From positions 558,001 through 622,000 of the forward strand of contig JADFUC010001889.1 of assembly GCA_019722365.1 (NCBI GenBank): DNA of 64,000 bases. Reading direction: 5' to 3'. The position numbers and the translations under genes were made by a program. This DNA is from Lithospermum erythrorhizon. Lineage: Eukaryota; Streptophyta; Magnoliopsida; Boraginales; Boraginaceae. The stretch's first letter is position 1, and every line of letters starts with the position of its first letter. The notes beneath the pieces were generated by a model. That model was not told the origin of the DNA. It did not search any database and was given only the letters and a program-made list of their open reading frames with translations. Shown here piece by piece: positions 23,664 to 35,694 of the stretch.

Positions 23664-24600
23664 GTGAAGAGTGGAGGTAGATCAGATTTCGTGGTTGATG
23701 ATAGTGGTGCTTTGAGGATGAATGGTAGGTTGTTCGTGCCGTATTCTGAGGAGTTGAAGAAGGAGATTCTTGATGAGGCTCATAATGCTCCTTATAGCAT
23801 GCATCCAGGTAGCACGAAGATGTATCGGGACTTGAGGTTGGTTTATTGGTGGCCTGGAATGAAGAGAGAGATTGCAGAGTTTGTGGCGAGGTGTTTGGTT
23901 TGTCAGCAGGTAAAGATTGAGCATAGGCCGCCTGCGAGTTATTCGTGCTTGGGTTCTGAATGGACGTGGGAGAATATCACCATGGATTTCTTATTCGGAC
24001 TTCTAGATCGTCGAGGCGGAACGATGGAATTTGGGTGATCGTGGGCAGTTATCGATCTCTGCTCACTTCCTACCCATTAAATTGGTGATGGACACGAGAG
24101 ACTAAGCGAAGATTTATGTGGATCGGTGTGAGATTGCGTGGGGTTCGATTAATCGATTATCTACGGCGTGATCACGAGCTTTACTTGATTTTGGAGGTTT
24201 CAAGGCGTTAGGGGACCAGAGTTGATTTGAGTACATCTTTCCATCGACAGAGATGGGCAATCGGAGGACGATCCAGACTTTGGAGGATATGCTTCGAGCG
24301 TGTGTTCTGAGTTTCTCAGGGAGTTGGGATGATAAGTTGCCTAAGATGGGTTAACATATGATAATAGTTTTTTTCACGTTAGTATCGAGATGGCACTATT
24401 TGAAGTATATGGGCGAATGTGTCGAACTCCAGTTTGTTGGAATGAAGTGGGAGAGAAGAAGGTTTATGGCTCTGAGTTAGTCGAAGGTCGGTGTAGAGAA
24501 TCGGTGTCTAATGACACACAGAAAGCAATAGCGGAGACAGACAGAAGAAATATGTTGATTGTCGCCGGGTGGACTTGTGTTTCGAAGTTGGTGATCGAAT
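23664..24600 (+). pseudogene. Gypsy integrase, broken
   Basis: Frame 23664-24038 gives the H2C2 zinc domain and start of the core: HPGSTKMYRDLRLVYWWPGM, then CLVCQQVKIEHRPPA, then WTWENITMDFL with the first catalytic Asp. Out of frame after 24038, SAHFLPIKL, RTIQTLEDMLRACVL and PVCWNEVGEKKVYGSELV mark the rest of the core and C-terminus. This is the best preserved protein part of the element, but stops separate the pieces. Order H2C2, DDE core, GPY-like C-terminus is that of Ty3/gypsy. Confidence 0.85.
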
Positions 24601-24689
24601 ATTTTTGAGGTTATCTCATGTAGGAAGAAAGGGGTAATGCGGTTTGGAAGGAAATGGAAGTTGAGTCCGTTATATCGGACCGTTTGAGA

Positions 24690-24920
24690 TTTTGGCAAGA
24701 GTGGGATCCGTAGCTTAGTTTGGCGTTGCCTCAGCGTTGGATAGAATTCACTGATATTCGTAATATGCTTTACTGAGTATATTCGGATGAATCTCGCATT
24801 GTTCTGCTTCGTTACCGATGGAATTTGAGGAGCATCTCACACTTTGAGAGCTGGTGAGGATTAATGAGAAAAAACATTGAGAAATAATTGGTGGCCTTGG
24901 TGAAAGTGTTGTAAAAGGAT
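24690..24920 (+). pseudogene. Integrase C-terminal/chromodomain-region remnant
   Basis: RVGSVAYRLALPQRWIEFTD (from about 24700, after a frameshift) matches the GPxAYRLxLP block of gypsy integrase tails. ALVKVL near 24893 resembles the VKVxWxN strand of chromodomains, hence the chromovirus suggestion. The text ends here without reaching a polypurine tract or a 3' LTR. Confidence 0.6.
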
Positions 24921-24924
24921 GACA

Positions 24925-25258
24925 TAAATAAGGGAAGTAATGACAAGGGAGGATCATTTTCAGCCCAATTAAATGCTTCAAATCAAGTGGAAAGGGAGGC
25001 TTTTATTCCAGCCTTAAAATTCTTTAATTACTGACATGGAGATGAATTATTGTCCTTGAAATGTCGCTCCACTTAAGCAAAGGCAAATCGTAGCATTAGG
25101 CCCTCCCAACTACATACGCCATCAAAAAGAGATTCCGCCTTATGATGAAGCAAAAAACAATGCTTCTCAAAGTAAAGAAACCCGACCACTTTCCATTTAC
25201 CGATTGGAAGGTTACAATTAACTTCATGCCGATACATTTGGGGCGGCCAGTAGAAACC
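24925..25258 (+). pseudogene. LINE ORF1 3' end / inter-ORF region (tentative)
   Basis: Between the last gypsy remnant and the start of LINE ORF2. A polar frame (DKGGSFSAQLNASNQ...) could be the variable C-terminus of ORF1, but there is no diagnostic motif; the exact gypsy/LINE junction is not resolved. Confidence 0.35.
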
Positions 25259-28200
25259 ATGATATCTTGGCTTGGTATCGGGGCTTAAGCGGCCCCGAGG
25301 TAGTTATCATTAGTCGGAGCTAGTGTTTCTAATAAACCTACGCCTACTTTTTAATGGAAACTAAATTACATGAGCGAATGGGATCTTATAAAACATAAGT
25401 GAAAATGCCCAGAACGCTTTTGGTAGATGCTAATGGGCGATGAGGAGGTTTAGCTCTTTATGGAACCGAGACATGGAGTTGAAGTTACATCTTTTCTACT
25501 GCAAATGCATTATAGAAGCGGCAATTACGGAGGGATGGGCGGTCCCAGCAGGCTGGTGGGGTTTTATGGGCATCATGAAGCAGCAAGAAGGAAGTTATCA
25601 TGGAGTTTACTACGTTTTATTTCAAGTTCATCTGTATTACCTACCTTTTTCATAGGAGATTTTAATGAAGTATTTTTCCATTATGAACATGTCTCGATCT
25701 CGTCCCGACGCGTGCTTGGAAATGAATAATTTCGCTTGAGTATTGGGGCGTGGAATTATTGATGTTGGTTTCTCCGGGGTTCCGTTCACTTGGTGTAATA
25801 ATTTCACCTCTTGCTTACTCTGCAGGCGCTAGATTAGATAGAGGTCTAGATAGCAAAGATTGGATAGACGAATTTCCGGATGCAGGTTAGGCATTTATCT
25901 ATGACCCAACCCGAGATCATTTACCTTTATTACTTAATAAAGGACCAGTAGGAATAGGACCATGGGGAAGGCTAGATTCAAGTTTGAATCTAGTTGGTGT
26001 TTATACAAGGAAACTATAGAGGTGGTTAGAACCGCTTGGAACAAAGATAGAGTGGATGACCACGAGAGAAACCAGTTTGGCTGTATCCAAAATAGTGGAT
26101 TGGGACTACTAAAATGGAAACATGATGCCTTGGGGAATGTACAACACAAGATATAGATTTGAAGCGAGCGACTTTAGACAGAAGCTTATAAAGATGCTAT
26201 CACCCGATGCGTCTAAAATTGAGGCCATTTCTTTAAGTAAAGAAATTGACAAGCTACGGGCATTAATGATGAGTGCGGAGGCAAGCGATCCCAGAGTCAG
26301 TGGGGGGTTAAGGAGGCGAAATGCGCATATTCCGTACTCTGTCGGTTCGGAGGGAAAATAAGTACTATCGCGCCTCGGGATGCACATGGTAATTCATATA
26401 CATTTCTGATTGGAATTACATAAAGTAAACTGCGAAATTCTACGAAGATTTATTAAACGAGAAATCACTCGGAAGCCTCGATCACGTATAATCTTCAATG
26501 CCAAAGGCTTTCGGATATCTGAGAGAAACAATTTGGAGATGGAATTCCTATCGAGTGAAGTCAAGAATAGTATATTCGATCAAGGTAGCAAGTGCAGGGA
26601 CGGATGGAATATCGAGAGGCGGTTTTCAACATTATTGGGAAGTTGTTGGGTCGAATCTTACAACTATGATGCTAAATTTCTGAAGAACAATGGGGTCTTA
26701 CTCCACAAATTCAATTTTACTTTGATTACATTGGAGCCGAAGATTAAAGATCCTATTACGATGACCAATTTAGAAGTGGGTGCCACTTTCTGACAGTGGC
26801 TAAGTGATTAAAATATGTTTGGCTATAAGGCTTAAGGATATCTTCCAGCTATTATCTCGGGGAATCCCAGTGCATTTGTAACAAATCGGCTTCGTCACGA
26901 GATAACTTGTTGCTTTCTTATGAGATACGTCACTTTATAAAGCATAAGAAAATTTGGAAAGAAAGGATACGTATCTATTAAACGACATGATGAAGGCTTG
27001 GGACAAAATAGAATGGAGTTTCATATAGCCATGATAGCTGAATTTTAGTCATAAGTGCATAAATCTAATCGCGTTGCGACTTCGGTTTCCTACTCAGTCC
27101 TTGTTAATGGGAATCGATGGTTCGTTAAACCCGAGGCGGGAATAAGGCGAGCTCATGATCCCTACTTTATTAAATTGTTGCATAGAGACTAAATACCATT
27201 TACTTAATAATGCTTGTGTAGGGGAAAACTTAAAGGAATCGGTTTGGGATCTAATCTCCTTTTTCTCATCAATGTTTGTAGTGCGTTGTTGTTATTGGGT
27301 AGAGACCTCCGTGAATGAGGCTTGTGGCGTTTATGAAGATTCTAAGCGATGCGAACAATGAATTAAGTGAAATTAATCGACCAATCGGCGGTTGATTCGG
27401 TCAATGTCTCCAGGAGACTAGGCGACCATCAGCGACATCTTTGGGTATGCAGGAAGTGGCTTGCTTTCATGGAAAGTACTGGGCTGCCACCTGCTTTAAG
27501 GCAACACCCCGGCCGGAAGAGATCTCCGCTTCCGTACTCGATCGAGTGAGGCCAAAGTGGAGGTTGAAACGAGGTTACTTTAAGGCGAGTAAATCTTCAT
27601 TGTCGGTATTAAAAGCTATCCCCAAACTTCTATGCGGTGTTTTTGTTGCTATGGTATGCGACAAAATCAAGCTATTCTAGCCAACTACTTGTGGGGATCG
27701 TGAGAATAAGAAGAAAATACAACTAGGCTGACATGGAAAAAATTATGCGATACAAAAGATAATGGGGGTAAGCTTCCGGGATCTCAGACTCTTGATACGG
27801 CTTTACTCGGTACTTGGTATGGCGTATCGTCACGGATCCTCGGGGACAAGCTGAATGCAGTATATGAGCACGATCTTTCCTGCAATGGGAATTTGCAGGA
27901 TGCTGGTAGGCCCGAAACCGTCATATACTAGAGAAGTACATTATAAGTCGAGAGAGTATCTAAACAAAGCAGGTGAATTTGGTGTATAGAGATGGGGGGA
28001 CTCTAGTATGGCACCGTAGGTGGACGCCATACAACGATCTCCTGAGAGCCTTATAGAGCGAACCAACCGCAAATCATAAATGCGCACTCTCGAGAACTTA
28101 TTGATACGGATAATGTTGGGACATGGGGCGTTCTCGAGCTACAATCAAAATTCTTACCTATAGGCATGAGGGAATTATTAAGATTCTCTACCCGGACTTA

Positions 28201-28560
28201 CATAGGCGGACAGCCAATATGGAAACATCATCCAAAGGGGATATTCACTTGATGTGCTCGAGCATCGGGCTTGGTGAGTCCCAGCAGGCTACGTGTAGTG
28301 AGACGTCGGACGGGGCAATGACCAAATTTTTTTAACAAGCTTTGGAGATTAAGGTACGAGATAAGATTAAACATTTCATGTGGAGGGCCATTCACAACAA
28401 TTTGCAACATGTCGAGACAATCTGAGGAAAAGCGATTACAAATAGATTGTCTATTTATGTTCTCGAAATCAGAAAGCGACCGTAAATGTTTTGATGAATG
28501 TTCATTCACAAAAAGAGTTTCTTGAATGCTACCTAGTTGAGGAATTAACAAGCCTTAGAC
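25259..28560 (+). pseudogene. LINE ORF2 (endonuclease, reverse transcriptase), broken
   Basis: ATG at 25259 opens text that, allowing shifts, follows plant L1 ORF2. Endonuclease: FLMETKLHE at about 25350, GGLALYG at about 25446, GFYGHHEAARRKLSW at about 25560 and the catalytic-region IGDFNEV at 25652. RT: PLKIKDPIT-type block at about 26735, LNDMMKAWDKIEWSF at about 26975, and a stretch at about 27260 where the FADD box should be but reads SFFSSMF. C-terminal zinc region (zf-RVT-like): FHVEGHSQQFATCRDNLRK at about 28372. There are dozens of stops and frameshifts, so it is non-functional. The 3.3-kb span is near the family's usual 3.5-4 kb. Confidence 0.8.
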
Positions 28561-28792
28561 TTTAGAGATTTCGGAATCTCGATGGAATACTTTACTCGAG
28601 GATCACTACATCTTTGGTTAGTGGGGATTTGGCAAGTATGGTTTGAATGCGTAGGCGAATCAGCGAGGGCAGTCGAAGAGCCGAGAAAGGTAGCAGGATT
28701 TTGCTTTAACTGGTCTTGTAATTTGTAGTTTCCACTTTCATTTTGTAGCATCAATTAAATTAATAAAATTAAATGCAGCTTGATTACCAAAA
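28561..28792 (+). other. LINE 3' region
   Basis: Non-coding tail of the LINE, ending in an A-rich stretch TAAATTAATAAAATTAAA and CCAAAA just before the target duplication; a true long poly(A) is not preserved. Confidence 0.55.
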
Positions 28793-28806
28793 ATTTATTA
28801 AGTTTA
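28793..28806. repeat. LINE target-site duplication, right copy
   Basis: AATTTATTAAGTTT, identical to 17045-17058. The following bases continue the interrupted TIR of the host DNA element. Confidence 0.85.
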
Positions 28807-29002
28807 TTTGTTAATGAATTATTTTAAGTTCTTAATAAATTAAATACTTATTATTAGCAAAATTTTAAGTTAAAATTCTCTATTTACTTTTCTACTCTTA
28901 AAAAAAATCAGAAGTCTTAAAAAATCCAAAAAATGATAAAGTCTAAATTCACATCTTTATCGCTTTCCTTAATTTTAACTTTTACATTTCACTTAACCCT
29001 CT

Positions 29003-29436
29003 ATTATAATAATAATAATAATGTTAAAAATAACAATAATAATAATATTAATAATAAGAATAATAAAAATAATAATAACAAAAAATAATAATAATAAAAT
29101 AAAATAAAATGACAATAATAATAATGTTATAATAATAAAAAATAAGAATATTTAATAATAAGAATAATAAAAATACTAATAATAAAATAATAATAATAGC
29201 GAATATAATAATAAAAAATAATAAAAATAAAAATAATAAAAATAAAATAATAATACTTGATAATGTAAAAATAATAATAATAATAAAAACTATAATAATA
29301 TTAATAATAAAGAAAAATAATAATAGTATATTAATAATTATAATTATAATTATTATAATAATAAGATTTAATTATTATTATTATTATTAATAATAATAAT
29401 AAAAAGAATAATTATAATAATTAATAATAATATATT
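29003..29436. repeat. Long degenerate AAT microsatellite
   Basis: About 430 bp built almost only from AAT/ATA units with interspersed A, G and C substitutions; toward the right end the strand bias flips to ATT for about 30 bp, making a local inverted repeat. Confidence 0.9.
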
Positions 29437-29640
29437 TTAGTAATCATATTTGATACATTCCTATTAATAATATTTATAATTTATTTATCTATTCAAGTAT
29501 TATTTATTTAATATATGATGCATATAATTAAATGAAATAGAGTAGGGGTAAAGTTGTCATTATAACTTAATTTAAGTCTTTTTTTTAAATGTTATCAATA
29601 ATCAAAATATTTTTCGGTATTCAAAATAGTCGTGTTTTTA

Positions 29641-30533
29641 GGGGTGTTTGTTAAATTTGGCCGAAAACTAAAATCTGAAAATTGAATGATTGAGCCGAAT
29701 TAAATACGAATTATGATTGAATTTGAATAGTAAAATATTTAGGTGTTTGATAGCGGTTGAAGAAAAACTAAATTGGTATTTTGATGCTGCCCTACACTTG
29801 GATACGTTATATATATGAATCATATATTAAAATAAATAAACTATAATAGATAATTAAATAATAAATCTTATTAATTAGATTATAAATAGTAGTATAAATA
29901 TAATAATTTGATTAAATAACAAATCCGAGTATTATAAATTGAATAGAAAAAGGGAGAAAAATTATTAAATTATTAAATTGAAAATACAAAGAATTAACAA
30001 ATCCGAGTAGTATAAATATAGGAAATCAGAGTATTATAAGTAGCAATCAGAAGTATGCTGTCTGATAAATACATTGAATAAAATACAAAATTAACAAAAC
30101 AACGTAAAATAATTGGCTGCTTGTATGCCAATTGATACATTGAATAAAATACAAATAATTAAATAGAAAAATAACACATCTAGTATTATAAATTGAATAG
30201 AGAAAGGGATAAAAATTATTAATCTATGATAAATTGGAGAAGAAGAATGTGTAAGGTGAAGAAAGGAGAAGAGGTTGTTTTCTTTTAGGGTTAGAATTGG
30301 GTAAGAGGAGAATTGTGAGATTATTTGATTAAGAGGTAAAAAATAAGCTAGAAATTTTAACTTAATTTTTTGTTAAGGATTTTGATAAGTACTTAATTTA
30401 TTAAGCACTTAAAATAATTCATTAACAAACAAGCTTAATAAATTAAGTGCTAAATTAATTAAGTTTAAGTGTTTAATGAGTTTATGAACTTCCCTTAATT
30501 TCAATTTTAGTTTTCAGATTTAACAAACATGCC
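29641..30533. mobile_element. Second TIR pair overlapping the nest's right end
   Basis: GGGGTGTTTGTTAAATTTGG with GAAAACTAAAATCTGAAAA at 29642-29687 is inverted relative to 30496-30533 (GGCATGTTTGTTAAATCTG, AAAACTAAAATTGAAA on the complement). The pair could be a MITE of about 890 bp. Its right end is the same terminus that I assign to the larger TIR element, so the two interpretations compete. Confidence 0.45.
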
Positions 30534-30537
30534 TTAA

Positions 30538-32010
30538 TACTCAGTATATTTTTGTTGTATCCATGCTTAGAGGTCTTAATTCTCTTTGGAGATGTAGAGT
30601 GGAAACTTTTATTTATAAGTCTTGAAGAGTTAAGAGATGTATAATTCTTCCTTATTACTTCTTCCATTTCAAAGAGATTGGAAAAATATATAATTAGATG
30701 GGTCCATTAGTATCATAGAAAGCTCATGCGGGATGGTAGAAAGCATATAAAACATAAATATATTTGGAATTATAAATGAAACAACTCCATGAATATTGCT
30801 CGTTTGCAAACCATTTCAAGCTACTTGATTTTGTGTTCAATTAGAGATGATGGTGGAGGTAGGTAGAGGTATGGTGGTTGTAATTAAAACTACTTGACAT
30901 GTAAGAATCAAATAAAAAACGTGTATATATAGTATATCTTTCCATGCAAATACATTTAATTGATGATAAAGTAATAGAAAAATTTTACATTCTTTTTTTA
31001 TTTGATTATTTATTTTTTGATATAATATTTATATTGAAGTTTAAAATTATACTTGTCATTGATTTATGCAATATTAACTTTAACGTTATTGGTTTATCTA
31101 TTTCTTGAAATAATAAAATTAATTATACTTTTAATAAAATACTTTCAACCTATTGATTAATTAAATAGGGACAGAGGAAGCATATATTATGAGGGGACTA
31201 CTCAAAATGGTAAGATCTGGTAAGGGATAATTTGAAACGATTTTCAGGGTGATTTGAAAAATACAAATATTTATTCCTTAAATGAGGAGGGGGGTGGGGA
31301 TGAATTAAACCTTTGATTTGCGATTGTTAAAATTAAAGAACTTAGTTATCTTATATGTGCATGACAATTATAATGAAATGAAAGAATTAATATGCTAAAT
31401 TGATAAAATCACAGACCAACATCTTGCTCTCTTTAGGTACTCTGTCATTTTTTGAACAAGGTACCCTCTGATTGGTGCTTGACAAAGGAGAACAATTTTT
31501 ACCTAAACATCAATCAATTTTGTTGTTCATTGTCAGTCAGTTGTGAAAAGACACCCTCAAGAGTTTTGATGGTAAGAAGTAAGAGCAATTGCACAAAAAA
31601 AAAAAAAATCTAAAATCAACTCCCTAAAATACATTTTTATTTTTAAGGGCTTAACGTAAAATTATAAATAAAATCAAATTTTGTATTTTACTTTGTCTTG
31701 CAAGAACACTAGACATACGTTGGATATTGAATTTGTCTTGCAAGAGAATAGAGTAGCAGGTGCCCCTTGCAAGAACAGTGAACTTTTTTATTGATTGGAG
31801 AGATAAATTAATATTTTATTGTTGAAAGATAATTTTGAAGAGGATGTAAAATTGAGATTGCAGGTATTGGTGGGAAAATTTTTACTATTACCAATATAAT
31901 GAGAACTCTGATATTTGATCAATTTTGCTACTTTTTTTATTCCCTATTCCTTATATGAAAATAGGGCTAAGTTTAAAAAACCTGGTGCAGCTAGTCTAAC
32001 TCTATAAGTA
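30538..32010. other. Intergenic, AT-rich, no gene seen
   Basis: No coding frame with domain similarity. TTAAATAGGGACAGAGGAAGC at about 31163 resembles one Stowaway end; a partner end was not located. Confidence 0.45.
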
Positions 32011-32017
32011 GGTAGGG

Positions 32018-32290
32018 CAGGAAAAGAGCTGGTAACTCAATGGTGAGACAACTCATGCCATGTCTTCTGTAAGGGTGCAGCTATGTAGTCGGTAAATTGC
32101 ACTACCAAGTTCCCAATCATGTTACAAGTGGAATTTTATGTTCTTTTTCTAATGTAGATAAAATACTGAATTTATAACCCCAAAATTTCAAAAGATATCT
32201 AGATTATAAGTTTGCAGGTTCAAACTCCACTAATTTCATTGAGGGATATCTTTTTAAAATCTTTTGTGATCGCTCAAAAAGCCCGGAAGG
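32018..32290 (+). mobile_element. Possible tRNA-derived SINE (tentative)
   Basis: GAGCTGGTAACTCAATGGTG (32026-32045) resembles the pol III A box region of plant tRNA-like SINEs, and GCAGGTTCAAACTCC (32214-32228) is a good B box (GGTTCAANNCC). They are about 170 bp apart rather than the usual 30-60, so an insertion between them or coincidence must be assumed. No poly(A) or target duplication was identified. Confidence 0.25.
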
Positions 32291-35116
32291 GAACCCCTTG
32301 TAATTGGATTCTGGCGCCAGGCAAATCCATTTTTAATCATTTGGGAACCTAATATAATAACGTAATACCATATTCTCTTATAAATGACATCAAAGTAATT
32401 CTTCATTATTTTAAGGTTATAATTCTCATATATTTGATTAGTCTTAGTTAAATGTAATTTTAATATAGAAAATATTTAACTATTGGATGATGAAGAAACA
32501 TTTCGGCTGTTTGGATTTCGCCATCGGGACAAGGTCGGAACATGGGAAGTTCCAACCCCAAATCCCTAAATTGTTGACGAAAAGATTGGGACTTTGATCG
32601 GGAGATGTAACAAGTCCCCACAAGGAGATTTCTGATGTTCTGAAGGCAGTAGACATGCATCGGGAGATGCAAGTCCCGATGAAAATCCGGCATGGGTTTC
32701 AGAAGTGCTGAATTGAAGTTGTTTTGAGGCATTCAGTCTCGTTTTCATATTCGATTTAAGTTTTAAACTTAGTATCTTTTGTAACCTATAAATAAGAGTC
32801 ACTTTTTGATTATTTTATATATTCAAATTAGAATCACAGAAAGTAAAGTCGAAGAGATTTGTGAGGCTTGTAATTAGAGTTTTAATATAAGAAAACATCT
32901 AATTGAGAGATCAATTCAATAGGACTCTTTGAGTCCTATAATCAATTCTTTGTGAAATTATTAGTGGATCTACAGCAGGCTAGATTAGCTCTTATATCAA
33001 GGGTGAACCAGGATAAATCTTGAATTGTTTTTGCTTTCTCTTTCTTTTTGTCATATCTAAATTAGTGTAGTATTTCTATTTGGGTAGACAATTATCATCC
33101 TAGACAGAATCTAATAATTGTTAGATTAATTCTAGGACGCTTTAATTAATCTTACAAAAATTATAGATTCCTAACATAAACATGCAGATAACTTGATAAA
33201 ATTGTTATGAGAAGACTCAAATAGTCAACATTTGAACACCAAAATGAATAAAAGCGATAAAATAGTAAGTGTCACTCCAGTGATTATAAATTTCCAGTAA
33301 GTAAGTGGGTGTTATGACATCTGTAACATTATCTACAAGCGTGAGTTCATTTCCTTATTAAATCTTGTATGGGTGGTTTATGAAGAGTATCGGTATAATG
33401 ATACGTTGAGGTATATAACGATTCCTCCTGCGTATAGCTCGAAGCATGGAGTAATATAGGGCCAATTGGTTGAGGATTTAACTTTTGCGAAATAATAAGT
33501 GGTCTTTATGCATCATTGCATCAATTACAATGAGACATGTACGTCAAGGTAGCAACAAATATTACGACAAAAATACAGTGCATCTTTAAATTTTGATTTT
33601 AACAAGTACCATGCCATATGTCTGATGTCTCTTTTCTCAGTAACGTGCTTCATTTATGACTTCTACTGTATGTGATCATCTTCCTGAGCCTATCTCGGAT
33701 CTCTGTCTGCAGATTATTACTTGCATACTTCCATTAAAGTTCATGAAAAAAACATATAGGGCCCTCTTGGATCACACGAGGCATTTTGGGCATTTAGAGA
33801 AGCCCCTCTTGGATCTCAATAAAATAGGAGGAATAGGCCCCCATACACGGAGGGTTATTAAATATTAGGGATGAGAAAAAGAAAAAAAGAAATCAAATTG
33901 TACCGATTTCAAGCGATTTGGTTGATTTCTTTTTTGAAACCGCACTGATGTGGTTTAAATAATTTCAAAACCAATTTTACTTGTTGCGCCAAAATCGAAC
34001 AGATAAAAATTGAACCACACCGATTATTTATTTTTATTTACTTATAAATATGTTATATATATTCCATATATACAATGCTTATTATTAGTAATATACTTAT
34101 GAAATATTATATAATAAGCAAAAAATATTCTGATTGATTGATTATAAAAAAATTCGAAAAAATGTACAAACGATCTTTGAAAGCAGTACTAATTATTAGA
34201 AATGATTGTTTAATCATACTCAAAATACGCCAACAAAAAGAAGAACAAAGATTGTCGATTTTGAATGATATTTTATACTTAAATACAAGATTGTCGATTT
34301 TGGCACCTCACGGACAGGAACATCCTCAAATTGAACTTATGAATGATATTTTTATCATAAAATCGCAGATTATCAAATTTGACTTTTGACTTTTCATAAT
34401 TGAACTTTGTGGTAGATATTTTATTAGTGTTTATAATATTTTATATATCAATAAAAATAAAAATTAAATTTTCCATTGATATCTTTTTTAAATCAAATGT
34501 ATAAAGCGAAAAAATATGCGGTGGGCCGAGAGTAATGAAAAAGTGGCAAAAATGAAGCTATCTTTTGTGGGACAAACCTCGATCTTTTTTTGTTAAGGAT
34601 GTTTACTTTCGCACAAAATTTAGGAAATTTTAAATTTATCTCACAAATATATTTTTTCCTCCTATTTTTCAAACTAAACAAGAATCATATATGAGATTTC
34701 TAAAAAAAAAAATATCCCTAATAAAAAGCGATAGATATAATATATATTTTAAAAAAAACACCTATGCTTACGAACCATAAGGGTTCCAACCGAACCTACT
34801 ATTTTTAAAATAGTAGTTACATAGTCATTTCAGTAGTAAAATTAATATTTGAGTGTGTATATATTTGGTTCCTACTCGACTTATATGAAAATTGATAACA
34901 ACATTTTAAATATTTAAATTCTATTTCAAAAGCGATTATGTATGAAACAATAAATCTCTATCCGACTGCTATTTAAATTATTTAAACATAAGTTTTAGTG
35001 CTAAAAGAGTAAAAAGTATTTGAGGAGGGTGGTTAGGTCATGTTGCATAATTTTTATCTAACAAATTTCGAATTCAAATAATTTTGTAAAAGTTGTTAAT
35101 ATTTGACAGAGACTAT
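32291..35116. other. Intergenic, repeat-like, no gene supported
   Basis: Short frames (for example 33656-33868 and 34138-34389) show no recognisable domain. TAGGGATGAGAAAAAG at 33867 followed by ACCGATTT/CGGTTT-like words looks like one end of a hAT-type element; the other end was not found. Confidence 0.4.
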
Positions 35117-35694
35117 GAGGGTGTTTGACTAAGCTTATTTTTTTTAAACATAAGTAACGATCTGACTTATAAGTAGGTTAAGCATAAGTTCTTAAAATTT
35201 ATTACAGCTTGTTTGGAATTTAACGTAAACATAAGTGATAGAGAATCTTTTTTGAGACAGAAAAGTAAAATAATTTACAAAAGGCGTTCGTTTATATACT
35301 CATTTTTTAATCTTTTATGATATAAATAAATTAGTAATTTAATATTTAAAGAATAAAAATAATTATAGCGAAATTATATTTTATGACTAAAAAATATAAT
35401 ATTTATTTATTTTATTTTTTTTCAATCAAGAGTAAAATGCTAAAAAGATGGTATAACTAAAAATTATATCTTTATGACTATTAAATAGAGGATAAATAAT
35501 ATATAAAGTCAAATATTGAGGGGTAATTAAGTAAATTAATTGAATTGGCTTAAACTTTATAAGTTGGAGACAAAAAATTGAAAAAAAGTTAAAAGATTTC
35601 TTCTTTTTTGTTGTTTCAAGTTGATGATTAATGACAGCTTTTACTTTTTATATAAGTTGATTTTGTGAAAAATAAAACATGGCTTAACACTCTA
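35117..35694. mobile_element. MITE with GAGGGTGTTTG ends
   Basis: The left end GAGGGTGTTTGACTAAGCTT with a T-rich run is inverted, imperfectly, at the right end (complement TAGAGTGTTAAGCCATG with a T-rich run). Subterminal CTTATAAGT words are typical of hAT-like MITEs. 578 bp, non-coding, no clean target duplication. Confidence 0.45.

Larger units (their letters stand above)
18040..24920 (+). mobile_element. Ty3/gypsy retrotransposon (chromovirus/Tekay-like), truncated
   Basis: A 5' LTR of about 2.3 kb ending at 20351, PBS, gag, CCHC knuckle, protease/RT junction, RNase H and integrase remnants run in gypsy order on the + strand. The 3' LTR is absent: after chromodomain-region remnants (about 24.7-24.9 kb) the sequence passes into the interrupted LINE. 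Much of the RT palm is also missing. The left boundary is approximate because the LTR start could not be aligned confidently. A second LTR of this family is the solo copy at 43978-46109. Confidence 0.75.
17059..28792 (+). mobile_element. L1-type LINE retrotransposon, split by a gypsy element
   Basis: Bounded by a perfect 14-bp target duplication. A leader beginning CTCTCTAGAAAC is followed by ORF1 remnants (from 17488), then the Ty3/gypsy insertion (about 18.0-24.9 kb), then ORF2 remnants (25259 to about 28560) and a short 3' region ending in CCAAAA. Order and polarity (ORF1 with DUF4283-like part, then endonuclease, RT and zinc-binding C-terminus) are those of plant L1. It appears to have been full-length at insertion; both ORFs are now broken by many stops and frameshifts. 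Confidence 0.8.
17002..30533. mobile_element. TIR DNA element split by nested insertions
   Basis: The left terminus GGGGGTGTTTGTTAA and right terminus (complement of 30519-30533) GGCATGTTTGTTAA are inverted, and TTAA lies directly outside both (16998-17001, 30534-30537). Inner arms also pair: 17018-17058 continued at 28807-28900 is complementary to about 30360-30475. This holds only when the LINE between 17059 and 28792 is removed, which supports one original element of about 1.8 kb. Ends and TTA/TAA-type flank suggest PIF/Harbinger (Tourist-like), but hAT is not excluded. No transposase is present. The extreme right end may belong to a second overlapping element (see 29641). Confidence 0.6.

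Noticed and set aside
33656..33868. 70-codon frame with a DHLPEPI start, briefly considered an F-box fragment
   Set aside because: The match to an F-box is a few residues only and the rest shows no support.
34138..34389. 83-codon basic frame
   Set aside because: AT-rich sequence, Lys/Ile-biased, no domain and no neighbouring gene signals.
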